From Margaritispora aquatica (lineage: Eukaryota; Ascomycota; Leotiomycetes; Helotiales; Discinellaceae), in assembly GCA_007644065.1 (NCBI GenBank), contig VJWN01000001.1, positions 2,928,340-2,992,339 of the forward strand: 64,000 nt of DNA, in the 5' to 3' direction. Shown one piece after another: positions 34,078-45,569 of the stretch. A program made the position numbers and the translations under genes. Under the pieces are notes generated by a model. It ran no database searches. It was not told where the DNA came from and worked only from the letters and a program-made list of their open reading frames with translations. The stretch's first letter is position 1. Every line of letters starts with the position of its first letter.

Positions 34078-37000
34078 TTTGCCATGTGGCAATCGCAAAG
34101 ATGTTAGATCTTCATGAGAGTGATGATTATTACTTGGAGGTTATGTCCAACTGTCATTATCAAGAGTTCCCCGTCCAGGTTGTTCCGGTCCCGACGGAAG
34201 CACATTCTGTCACGTGTCGTCTGACTTATGAGGTGAAGCATAAGGTATGGTACCTTACCTTACAATAATTTCACTTCTAAGATACCTTGGTAGGTTTCCT
34301 TGCTATCGAGTATGGAGAATTGTAAGTAAAAGTCTAGAAGCCTATAACTCTCTTCGTCAGAGGAGTTTTGCGGTGATCTGCCACTACTGACATTGTCAAA
34401 ATTCACAGGCGGGAATCTATCAAGATTCTAGCAACTCCAGCAAGACTTGAAAAACTCAAACATAACTTTGATATTGTTTTTTTTCTTCCTTGCACAGAGA
34501 AATTTCATTAAGGCAGAAGTCTGTCTATAAATCTCTCCTAAATACTACGGCTTATTGGTTTATGACTGCTCAATTACAATTCAATTCATGCCAAATATCC
34601 AAGATTTACCAAGTTAGACACCATGTAGCATCTTAAATTATTTGTTTAAATGGGCATCTTTGTTATCTCAAGTTGCAGTAAGATACATTCACAGATTACA
34701 GGTGCACCTACCTGGGCTGTTTGATGCTCTCCTTCCAGTGGATGGAGTATTCTCAAAATTGTTAATTGCTTCCTGCTACACAGCAGAAGTTGTTGGTGGA
34801 AGTTTCAAGTTCTTGATGTTGGAAATGCTTTGCTGTAATGGCCTGCAGACGATGTCCCACCTTAGCGAGATCCAGATCAAGTAAAGGAGATTTTTGGTCA
34901 CAATGCGCTGTATATCATTGCGAGTGTCGGCATCTTCATGTGGAGAAAGAGATGGATATCTGCGCAGATCAAAAGGACAAAAGTATCATTTGGCAGGCGT
35001 GGCAGATTAGATGTTCATGGTTAAATTTATGTACTTAAAGTTCTATTCGAGTAGACGAAGGCCAGAGTTTGATAATCTTCTACAAACAGCAGTCTGCTTT
35101 CGTCTCCTCCTTTCCCAATCTTCTCCATTATCTCGTCTTGCTTGCTAATGAGCCATTGACAATATGTCATTCTCCTAGCCAGTACGCACAAAACTTCAGC
35201 TATTGCACAAAGATCATATCACTTTCCGCTCGATGTCTTGAGATGATCTTGCAAACCCGATATCTGTGACTTTTTTCATTCCGTAGCAAGTCTGACAAGC
35301 CTGACAAACCTGATAGCAGATTTCCAAATTCCTCATCAGCATTGACGCAACCAGCTCATTCCTCACCACATGCCACGAGTCAAAAAGCGGGAGGTGATCC
35401 CATACATCTTGTATGAACAGCAATACTATCTTTACGTCTCTCGCAGTTATCACAAGCTTGACATATTATTCTAAGAAAACAGCAATGGTCTACCACTCCG
35501 AGGTAAAGTGCCGACCTGTCAACAAATAGACCGGATCCTCTCGTCGCCTACCATCAAACAAATTCAAGAGGAAACTTCCCCATCGATCACACGCTCCAAA
35601 TTCTCCAAGCCTTCGCTGCCTTGCAAAAAGCCAGAAGCACGTGCTGTGTGGAACTCCATATCACTTTCAAGTCCAGCATCTCCAGCCGAGCGAGCACCGG
35701 CTCATCAGATCGAGAACTGCCAGCGAAGCATTCTCGGGCACAATGACATGAGAAAAGCATGGGTTTGAACAAAGGTGTGACAGCCTTCTTTACAAAAGGT
35801 ACGAAGCCGTCTTACCGTCTCGAAAATGCCTCTTCTCCTCACAGCCTGATGGTCTCGACTCGCAGAATGAGAGTGCCCAGCAGCTGTCGAGGGAAGCAGT
35901 CTCGATACCCAAATCGAGATCCCAATCATGCCGTGGGCTCCTGGTGTAGGATGAAAAGTTGCGACTGGTCGCACTGGAAAACCGTTGAACCAAACATCTT
36001 GATGGCCAACCACTGAAACGTATGAAGTCTTTCGATGTTGATCTTGGAGAGATAATGCTGCGCCCGACTTGCGAACCATTTGCCTCAACGTGGTGTCTCT
36101 TTGGTGGAGCCTGGGACACGAGTCTTGCATCCTTCGACAGGCCGAATAATTATGCAGAGAAGCAGCCAAAGCCAGCGAATAGTTGAGGCGACAAGTATGG
36201 TCGTCTGCCTCACATTTTGGTTGGTGCCAGTTTGCTTTTCGGCACGTACCGCAAGGGATGCCCAAGGTCGAGAATCAATCTCATTGGCCCATATGACTTA
36301 AGATCAGCAGTTATATGGGTTTTTGATGACGAATTGGGGGATTTCCTGCACGAGTTGCTGTCGTGCTCCAGTTTTGTCCGTGCCAGCAGCATCCCTCTGC
36401 AGAAGGTCGCCCAGCCGGTGAGAGTTGTGGGATTAGAGTGGTATGAGTGGCAGGATGTTGCTACCATGTTGCTTGATGATTGTATTCCCCATAGGCTGAA
36501 TGCGGTGAGAAATGCAAGAAAGTGTGCTGAAGAGAACCAGTCGGATTGGTTTTCAGACACCTTCATGCTTCTTTTTGAGCATATTGACCATTCACACGCC
36601 CAGTTTGTTTGGGGGATCAATGTCTTAGTGTCCACTTATTCAGTGCCCATTCTGTATCCCTATTGGGAGATACAGTCATGCCATGGAGCGATCATATTCG
36701 CTGGCCAGTCCCACTACTGGTCATGACCCTTGAGTATTACTTTCCCTACAGGGTGCAGGTGTTGCTGGAGGTGTGCTTCTTCCTGACCAGATACCCACAC
36801 TCCGTCATCCTTCACCAGTCTTCGTCACCAAATCCAAGCTATCGTTCTCGGATTGGCACCGACAACTCGCAGAGCCCCATCACAAAGTTAACCCGCCTCA
36901 AGAATACATAGTTTGTTCCTCATCCACCATCCATCCCTCCATTCTTTCGCCTTACTTTTCCATACCGCCGCAGACAACCCTCATCCTCTCTACGAACACT

Positions 37001-37214
37001 CGAATACTCTCGCACTTGCTACACCTACTACACTTGCTGTACTTGTCTTAACTGTTCGTAAGTTGCGGATCTCGAGACAATCTCATGATATGCAACCAGG
37101 AAAGTCTAGCTTACGGACTTTGTAGGGCTGCGAACATTAGACGCTATCACTCCAAATTTGACGACGAATTCCAAACCAACGTCCAAGCTTCTATTTACAA
37201 CAGAACATCGAGAT
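34078..37214. other. 3.1-kb gene-free region upstream of the C2H2 regulator
   Basis: AT-rich from 34100 to 35500, then nearer 50% GC to 36750. From about 36900 come CT-rich tracts typical of a fungal promoter or leader, with a good splice donor (TTCGTAAGTT) near 37060 that may start a 5'-UTR intron. The longest frames, 35705-36265 (minus) and 36217-36726 (plus), overlap or abut each other and show no domain. I see no gene I can support. Confidence 0.45.
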
Positions 37215-39324
37215 ATGTCTTTGAACTTTAGCAACGTGCCAACCAGGGAAGAAAGAATAATTTCATCTCAGGCAGCGCAAATAGAACAACTCCAAGCACG
37301 ACTCGCATCTCAACAATCCGTCCCTTTGACCAGATCTCCATCTTCCTCTTCTCACAATGGACGGATTCAGAAGCATCGGCATCATCATCGCCATAGCAGC
37401 ATACCTCGAAGTCAGTCAAGTAGTGGAGTGATGCCCATGGCAAGACATCTTTCTTCGGTAGGACCACCCCTTCATTTGGCCTTCCCTGATCGCCTCTGAT
37501 AACAACGACTAGGATCGGATGGAAGCACAACCATCCCGCGCAAGAGCATTCTCTCAAAGCTCAGCACCTTTGATGGCTCGTGGGACTTCTCAAGGCTCTT
37601 CCTCCCAGCGAAGCGGCAATCTTCCTTTCACGCAAAATGGGCCAATGCCACCCCCTCTACACGCTGAGCCACGTCGAGAGAACCCGGCCATGACAGCGTG
37701 GATACAACCCGACGAACAACCTTTGAGTTCCTACACTTTGTCACACCAACAATTCCAAGCTCAGCGTTTGATGCATCGAGCTCCTGGACTTGAACAAGTC
37801 CGAGAATTAGAGGATCTCATCGATCCTAGCGACTACATCCGAAATATCGGCACGCCATTTGCTGTTTCGCCATCAAACATATCGATACCGTCGCCATCCA
37901 CGATGAGCATTCATCGCCACTCAAGCTCTTTCAGCAATCAGTCTACAACACCATTGTCTGATATGGTCACAAATGCAACAACCTTCACCGGTAGTATGAG
38001 TAGGCAAGACAGTCTCTGCAACGAGCCTTTCCTCGAACAGGTCTCGATGATGAAGTGTAGTTCGAACTCATCATATTCTCCTCCAGTCAGTTTTGATCAT
38101 ACTATGTATGATCAAACCAACCAATTTTCCTCTCTTCATAGCCGTCGTTCTTCGAACGATGAACAGTCAAAACTTCTTGTTGGTGCTGGTGCAAGTCTTC
38201 CCGAGTCACAGATTCCTCGTTCTTTTCCTCTGCAATCTTCTTCTTATGGTACAAAGATGGAGAAATCTGAGTCGATTGAAAGTAATTCGTCGTTCTCTTC
38301 ATCTTCATCTCGAAATGTCAAGCGCTTGCAAGATCAGATCCGTTCTGCCGATGCAAGGCCGCTGCTTATGCCAAAAGGTGGGAGTGTCGATAATTCAATG
38401 TCACGAGAAAATCCATCACAGTCGATGGCTTGTATCGAATCAAGAGACGGCTCGCAAGACAACAAAGTTGCTATCTCATCGAAGTCTACTTATCAGCGAC
38501 CAAAGCATGATCGTGTTCAGTGCGATCAGTGTGACAGTCATCCTGAGGGATTTCGAGGTCAACACGAACTCTCAAGACATAAAGATCGAGAGCACAAGAA
38601 GATGGTCAAGAAGTGGGTGTGCATTGAGGCAACAAACCCAAACCATCAAGAAAAGCCCGTTGTGCCTCTGTCGCGGTGCAAAGCATGTACTCAGCAAAAG
38701 AAGAAATACGGAGCATATTACAACGCTGCCGCTCATCTCCGTCGCGCACATTTCAGGCCCAAGCCAAAGGGTAGAGGCAAGAGCAGCAAGATTGACGACG
38801 TAGAGAAGAGAGGAGGCAAGGGAGGTGGTGACTGGCCACCGATGAGCGAGCTGAAGCATTGGATGGCGGAGGTCGAAGAACCCGCAAGCGAATTCTCTGA
38901 AGAGACTCCATCAAGCCTTGGTGATGGGGCTGAAGATGAGACCGTCGAGGACTCAATCGACTCGTCTTATTCACCACAAACATTGTCAATAATGAAAGGC
39001 AACAGTTTCGACAACAGCTACATCAACGACACCAACATGCTCAACATCGACACGTCCATGCTCAACAACTACGCCAACCCCATCAACAACGATATCTATG
39101 GTGTGGGAACCATGTCATTCGATCTCAGCGTCGCGCAGAATTGTGGCATGGAGCAAACTTTGTTCAACACCCCTGGTGTGCCGAACGCATTTCCTAATTT
39201 TTCTCATGATGTCTATGCGAACGAACAACAGATGTTGTTTGATAATTGCGCTTTTCTTTCTACCCCTTTGACCGATGAGCAGATCTTCGCTGGTTCGGGG
39301 TTTGCGAATCATCAATTTTATTAA
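37215..39324 (+). CDS. C2H2 zinc-finger transcription factor, 684 aa
   Basis: Probable nuclear regulator. Exons 37215..37457 and 37513..39324 give 684 aa. The first exon has a short coiled segment, SSQAAQIEQLQARLASQQS, followed by a basic His/Arg-rich patch. A long Ser/Gln/Asn-rich disordered region occupies residues about 80-420. The DNA-binding part is CDQCDSHPEGFRGQHELSRH plus KDREH (C2H2 finger), followed by a degenerate second unit, SRCKACTQQKKKYGAYYNAA plus AHLRRAHF, and the basic patch PKPKGRGKSSK. This two-unit arrangement (WVCIEATNPN between) is seen in a pezizomycotine C2H2 group of unknown target. The Asn-rich C-terminal tail may be an activation region. The start at 37215 is the first ATG that is in frame after a CT-rich leader. 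Confidence 0.82.
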
Positions 39325-41636
39325 TGTACTCCCCAACCTTTTGTATCAAAAATTTTCTCTTTCCTCTTTTCATTTCAATTCTCATTCTTGTTCTTTGCAT
39401 TAGGGTATGGTAGTCTGAGAGGTATTACGAAAGGTGTCTATGATCTCTATTACTTTTCTTTTCTTGTTCTTGTCGATTTGATTCTTTATACATACATAAA
39501 CTTTGTTCACTGGTCTTGAGCCAGCTATAAATATTTATATTACATCATCGCTGACATCGATTCATGGTTATGAATCGGATGTGTGGGGTTACAATGGTTG
39601 GGATTTTGTGTTTTTTTGCATCTACTGTTTTCTTTGGCTTTTGGTCTGGATCAAGAGATGATCTCAGGGGTACATATGATGTTATGAGATATGATGTATG
39701 TTACAACTATGAACTATGCGCCAACCTTAGAGATAGGCTTGAGGCGATGGGTGGAGTTATTGACACATGTGGGACATGGGATATCTCAGAGCGCCCTTGA
39801 GGACTCATGATTGATATGATTGTTTACCTTGATGGCTAGTAATGCTATTACAATCAAATACCTAGTTGCGATTGGCGATTGTCTAAAGATCATAAACATT
39901 TCTTTTTCCTATTTATATCTATATCAAACGTGATAAGCACGTTTAGCTCTTATTCTTGCGGCGTTGTTGACGAATGCATCCACATCCTTCGTCCCGAGAT
40001 CTTCAGCGATTTGTGGAGCTCGCCAAGCTATAAGATCGTCGTGATAATGCTGTAGATCACCACGCAAGTTGGTCTCGGAAGTGTCTCACTCAAATCTGAT
40101 GCCGAAGTTCTGTTCTACTGCGTCAGCAAAAAGCAATGAGAAAAAGAAATACCGAAATAAGGGGGAGGGCAACGTTGGTCGTTCGGGCTATTGGAAAGAT
40201 GGCGTGGGTGAAGAATAAGCTTGGATTTCTGTTTTTTTCTTCTTCTTTTTGGTGAGATGTTCTCCTCTGTTCTGTTCTGATGACAACTAGTTGGTTGTCA
40301 AGTGATGTAGGTGGGATGCGTTGTTCTTTGATCTCTGTCTGTTGTGAGCCTTTTGTCTGACACTTGGTTCACGCGTGGGATCCTGTCTTAAGGAGCCGAA
40401 GTCATGCATTGATTGCGCTTGTTGACGAAACGTCGTTGTGTTGTTTTTGATTGCTGAGTGGTATCGGATGATGGTTAGCCAGATTGAGATTGAGATTTTC
40501 ATTGGGCGCGAAAATATCTTCCAACCCGCTGAATATCATAAGGGTGGATGTAAAGAATGGTAGCTACTCCACGATACAAAGTATCCACTCGAAGCAAATT
40601 TCAACTAGAACAATTTCTGTCTGTCTGCTTGCCTTCCCAACTAAGCGAAAGAAAAAACCATATTTATCTACACAATCTATGGCTAAAACTCCTAGTTATA
40701 CCTAACCCCTAAGTTATGGAAGAGTAAGATACTCACACTCATTCACCTACAGCCCAAATCGCCGTAAGATATATATCCGGTCTCAACACTGTACTTATTT
40801 ACTTCGCTTCCCTTCATAAGGTAGACCGACCCATGCACGCAATCTTACCTTCCCAAAACCTCTTAAAAAAATAAAAAAATAAAGGGTTAAGAGTATATTG
40901 ATACAACTTAATCAAACAATTGAAATCTCCAAGCTCCACCCCAAATCGAGGGATAGAATCCGTCGAGTAACCAACCCACCCACAAAGGAAGAGACCAAAC
41001 AGCCAGCCAGCCAAGCACTCACTCTCAGCTTCTTTTTTGTTCTCTGTAGTGAAATCGGTTTTTGCTTGCTGGTGGTTGGAATAAATGCTCGCTATCTATA
41101 TAGGTAGCTAAATTCGTAGGTAGGTGGGCTACTAGTAGAGTGGGCCACAAAGATGACATCAATAGTGTAGAAATTACAGGGCTGATTCCCTGAAACCAAG
41201 GACGGATTTTGCGGAGAGAAGGTCTAGCCGATAAATATGCAATGTTAACTGATCTATGTTCAGTAGCACAGACACGTCAAACTCAAACACTGATAATAAT
41301 ACCAAAGCGTATCATCAGCCGTCCACTTCTACATAGATAGGAAAACATCACATACTTTGCAACATGACGGTCGTAAATCAAAACAGCAGCAACTCGAAAC
41401 TTAATAATATGTTAAATATTTCATCTATATACTTGATTTAGCTGCGAGACTGTACAGTGCAACATGGTTAGTAGATACAAAAGAGACTCCAGGTCCAGGC
41501 CCAACCCAGTGCCAAGCCAAGCCGAATAACGCCCCCAAATACTGAGCTTTCAGCCCAGTCCAGCCCAGCCCAGTTCAAAACGCCTCGAACACGCAAAGCC
41601 AACAATGAAATATATCAGGAACGTTTCCACAAACCC
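39325..41636. other. 2.3-kb convergent 3' region
   Basis: Between the stops of the C2H2 and PTH11-like genes. T-rich 3'-UTR-like sequence follows 39325. The frame 39564-39800 lies in it and is probably chance. A CCAG-rich repeat sits at 41489-41576. Otherwise AT-rich, with no gene. Confidence 0.5.
41489..41576. repeat. CCAG/CCAGT-rich degenerate short repeat
   Basis: Runs of CCAGGTCCAGGCCC, CCCAGTCCAGCCCAGCCCAG and AAGCCAAGCC just downstream of the PTH11-like stop codon. The CCAGT unit recurs near 55402-55435. Confidence 0.6.
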
Positions 41637-43081
41637 TCACCTCTTCTCCTCATCTCGCCCAAACTCCCACTTGAAACCAGGCGTCACCATGTTCCCCTTC
41701 TCCAGATCCCGCTCCTGCCCTGGTAATGCAGCTAAGAGCCTCGAGTGCCGCTTCGCCCCGCTATCAGGCACATGCTCCTCCGAAATCTGAACCGTGGTCG
41801 TCAACGTGATGCCGCCGTCCTTGGCGTCGCGACCAAAGTCCTTATGGCTATCCCACCCGCCATGGTTACCAACAAGACCAATATCCCCCTGACTCATGCT
41901 CGGATCGTGCTGCTCCCAAGAACTCGCTGTCTCGATGTCCCGCATCTCGGTCCCGTCATTAGAGGATAGATCTTCCGTGCTCTCGCCTTTGCCGTGAATG
42001 GTCGTCACGATACCAGTATCTGAGTTGCGCTTCCCGCCGAACTTGTCACCGCGGCTGGCTCGCTTGCCACCTGTGACGGTGCCGCGTATACGATTTGAGG
42101 AGACTCCATATGCCTTAGAGGATATTTTTTGGCCAGGCGTCATGGCTTTGAGTGCTGGGAACCATTCGCGGAGTAGTGGCCAAATCATGGGTAGATTCGC
42201 GACATAGACTGCCACAGATGCTTCGCGTGTGTACCATAGCATGTATGAGGGGTCCCAGATATTCTGGAGGTTGAAGACTTTGGTCAGAATGGCAGCCAGG
42301 ATGACGAATGTACCCATGGAGAATATCAAAATGAGGATTGCCTTTTGTTTCCATGGGGCGTTGAGACGCAACATAAGTGGGAGAGGGATTAGTAGCATCA
42401 GAGCGTCGGAGGAGATGTTGAAACAAGCTTGGACAATCGCATAGTGCTCGAGGGTGGCACACTGAGGGTCTGGTGGAGGCATCGCCCAATAGCCAGAGAA
42501 TGGGGTGCAGGCTGTAAAGAATGCGATTTCAGTTGCTAGCCAGCCAACACCAACGTAAATCGATAGGTAGAAGACCATTCGTTGAATCTGGAGGCCGAGA
42601 GTTAGGCGACTGTACATTATGAGCATGCATGCTTTGATGATGTAGATAACATGTAGCATTGCCTGTGGCAACTGTTAGCTACTGATTTTGTAAGGCTCAG
42701 TCATAAGAGGTTACCTGTTCAGACGCTACCACAATTTTTGAACCTTGGATCCGTTGGTCGATTTCGATTTGCGTAAAGTTTGGATAGTCCTCAGGTGGAT
42801 ATAAATTGCTGCCACCACCTCCAGATATGACGTTCAAGCACACGATAAGCATAGTGTAAAATCCTCCTGCAAGAGCCATGAGATGGTCATCTGCCTGCAG
42901 ACCCTTGATCCCAAGACGGTGTATCCTCGCGTACCTGATATGTATCAGCATGAAAGCGCAATTATGGCATGACCGTAGGAAATACGTACAGCCTCATGAT
43001 AATAAGGAACATCCCAACGCCATAAAGAGCCCATGACTGTATAGCCAAAGTGTGGATGAAAGCTGGGTCGAAATCACCCAT
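41637..43081 (-). CDS. PTH11-type rhodopsin-domain integral membrane protein, 445 aa
   Basis: Second member of the PF20684 group in this window and distinct from the one at 29583. Exons 43081..42990, 42934..42715 and 42662..41637 give 445 aa. Seven hydrophobic segments are visible, e.g. WALYGVGMFLIIMRLYARIH, MALAGGFYTMLIVCLNVISG, MLHVIYIIKACMLIMYSRLT, FYLSIYVGVGWLATEIAFFT, CFNISSDALMLLIPLPLMLR, AILILIFSMGTFVILAAILT and VYVANLPMIWPLLREWF. The loop TACTPFSGYWAMPPPDPQC carries the conserved CxPxxxYW..P...C of the group. The cytoplasmic tail (about 150 residues) is Ser/Gly/Asp-rich and could be phosphorylated. The extracellular N-terminus is short with no CFEM domain. Role as a sensor is inferred. 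Confidence 0.87.
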
Positions 43082-45569
43082 CGTAGCGGTTATGATTAGA
43101 AGTATCTAGCGCGAAGGCTATGGGAATATATGATCAAGAAGCAAGAAGCAGAAAGCACAATAGCGAGCGTTGTCAACATCGATTTATTCAAGATTGCCAA
43201 GAAGGTCAACATCTGGTGGGATATCCCGACATTATGTAGTTGCACTTGCCGTTTCTTTTTCTCCTTCTCCACCAAGAAGGAACAGAGAATAGACGCCCCG
43301 TGCTATCCAATTCTCCGCATCTCAACAAGGTAGGTCTCATCGCTCTCGACGTCAAAAAGAATAAGAAACAGCCCATGTAGAGCATCAGCAAGCAACCCGC
43401 ACAGCATCTCCGGGACGTCAACCGCTATTTTTGCAAGGAGGGTAAGATCGCTATGAAAGACGAGACAGTGCTCAGATAAGAAAACGTGCAATCAGACTGC
43501 CTCATGGTGTTCTTGTGGCTTGGACAGCACTTGCTTTTTCTCTAAGCGAGAAAAAAGCACGGCTGTTTTGAGGATCTTGACCTTTTAAACCCTGTGGAGG
43601 GGTCGAAAGAAGATATGGACGCGAAGAAAACAAAGGAGGAAGTAGGTCCTTGTGTATGCATCTCCTAAATGATGATTTTGAGGGCTTCAAAACTCTTTCT
43701 TCAAGATGTAGAAATAGCGTGCTGAAGAGATATCTCAAATCAAGCCGTGAAGGTATGAGGAGTGACAGTTGGCCTGCCTGTTTCGGATGAGCCATATCGA
43801 CCCTGACCTGAGACTATTCACCATGCTTAAGACTAAGATCGTCTATTGCCGGCCAGATTTCGACTATCGAGACAGTGAATTGACAACAACGGCAAGTAGT
43901 ATTCTACCGCAACTTGAATACATCTGCAGTATTCTTCAGGGTTGCATGTAGATTGCGCACAACCACCACTCCAGATTGTCAGCATGCACGAACTCCGCGC
44001 TTTGCATCTCGCACGGGCCAGAATCCAATGAGCCCAATCAGTTTGAAAGAAAACGGCGATTCAAAACCGCTTCGATGTGAAAAGAAAACATAACTGCTTG
44101 CTCGGCGTCTCTGCTTTGCTTCTTGAGGTAATTTGAAGGAAGAGATTGGTAGTATTCTAGAACCACCGTGATTCGTGACTGTATCTTCATTGAGCCTATG
44201 AGTGGGGGTTGTTATTGACAACCACATAGACGGCCCGCCACGGGAGTCAATATGTGAAACAATTCGAGAAACAAAGTGGCTTCATTGGACCTTGAGGTGA
44301 GTGCCACGTGGAAGGATGTGTGGATTTTGGATCAATAGACTATCTTGGCCCAAATAGTTGAAGAACCCCACTGCATGAGCTGATGCCCATCCACCAACGA
44401 AGGCTGTAGACCTGCAAAGCCTGGCATTTGCAAGTGAGGTGACTGCATCTACTGCAACTTTGATATCTGGGGTTTGGCAGAACAGTTCTTTTGAATGCAT
44501 AATGTACTGGGAATACATGCAAGGGCAGTATGTAGAGATTCGAAATGTCTGGCCCGTGTCAGGTACAGTGGGTAATCTGACAATTAATATCGCTTCGACA
44601 TCATGGAAGGTCCGGTCGAACTCAGGTGTTTGGCATGAGTAAGGTACGGGGAAGATGGTCCACAATAGTCCTTTGCATTTAGGAAACTGTTAATGAGATC
44701 CTGAGACAGACACCAGAGTTGATAAGTGAGGATAAATATAAAGTGTAGTGAAGCGTTTCGAAGGACAACAAGAGTTAGACTAGGACGTAATCAGATTAGC
44801 TACAGACCCTTGGGTCTATAAGTCATGTGACATCAAAAGAAACCCCGTGACGTCAATGCGAATGGCTCGGACGTATTTGCGTACATATCTGATATGCACA
44901 AACCTAGGATAGAGATAAGTGAGCTGCAGTTTGGTGTAATCTTTGCATATCATATATGCAAGTTGCGACGTGATAGATGAAACCAATTTCTTGTCCGAGC
45001 CATAGTCATGACCCCATTGTTGCGTTCTCGCTTCTAAGATTATTCAGATATGAAAATTTGTGGAATTCCTGATTATTGGAAAACAGGTATAGTATCGTCC
45101 ATTTCTTTTGAGGTTTTAGTCCTTCTAGTATTGTGCCTGAGCTAAATGCGAATGATTTACCCTCCGTATGCCACTCGCGAAGGTGAATGGAGAAATCGTT
45201 AAGCGAGAGGGTATTATTTTGTCGCACTTCTTTCTTTACAACAGATACGCTATGAGATTCACTATGTAGAAAGCTTCCTATCCATCTCTTATAAATTCCG
45301 ATAATTTTTGCAAAGACCTGGTGTTTTTCTCACGTAGAGTTGAAGGTTGAGGTTGCCTCATTTGCATTTCATTTCGTTGGCGGCAAGCACTTCCTGGATG
45401 CGCCTACTCCTATCATCCAAACACCTAAAATGAAATACAGTAAACTCCATCGATCATCTCCAAGCCTTCATAACCAAGACCTGTCTTTTGTAGATGCGAA
45501 TAGGTCTAAACCCGGCGCATACGATGAAGTACTGGATGAGTCCCTCTGTGAAACTCAAGTTGTCTAATC
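43082..45569. other. 2.5-kb intergenic region
   Basis: Promoter of the PTH11-like gene and 3' side of the HET gene. Small frames at 43502-43951, 43979-44227, 44282-44665 (minus, 127 codons) and 45340-45567 have no recognisable domain. Those near 44282-44665 overlap a plus-strand frame. No repeat or RNA gene recognised. Confidence 0.45.

Noticed and set aside
35705..36726. Overlapping frames of 186 (minus) and 169 (plus) codons upstream of the C2H2 gene
   Set aside because: Each lacks a domain or splice support, they abut or overlap on opposite strands, and a near-palindrome at about 36537 even gives the same short peptide on both strands.
44282..44665. 127-codon minus-strand frame in the 43-45.5 kb gap
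   Set aside because: A plus-strand frame overlaps it with equal quality, and no family, promoter or intron signal supports either.
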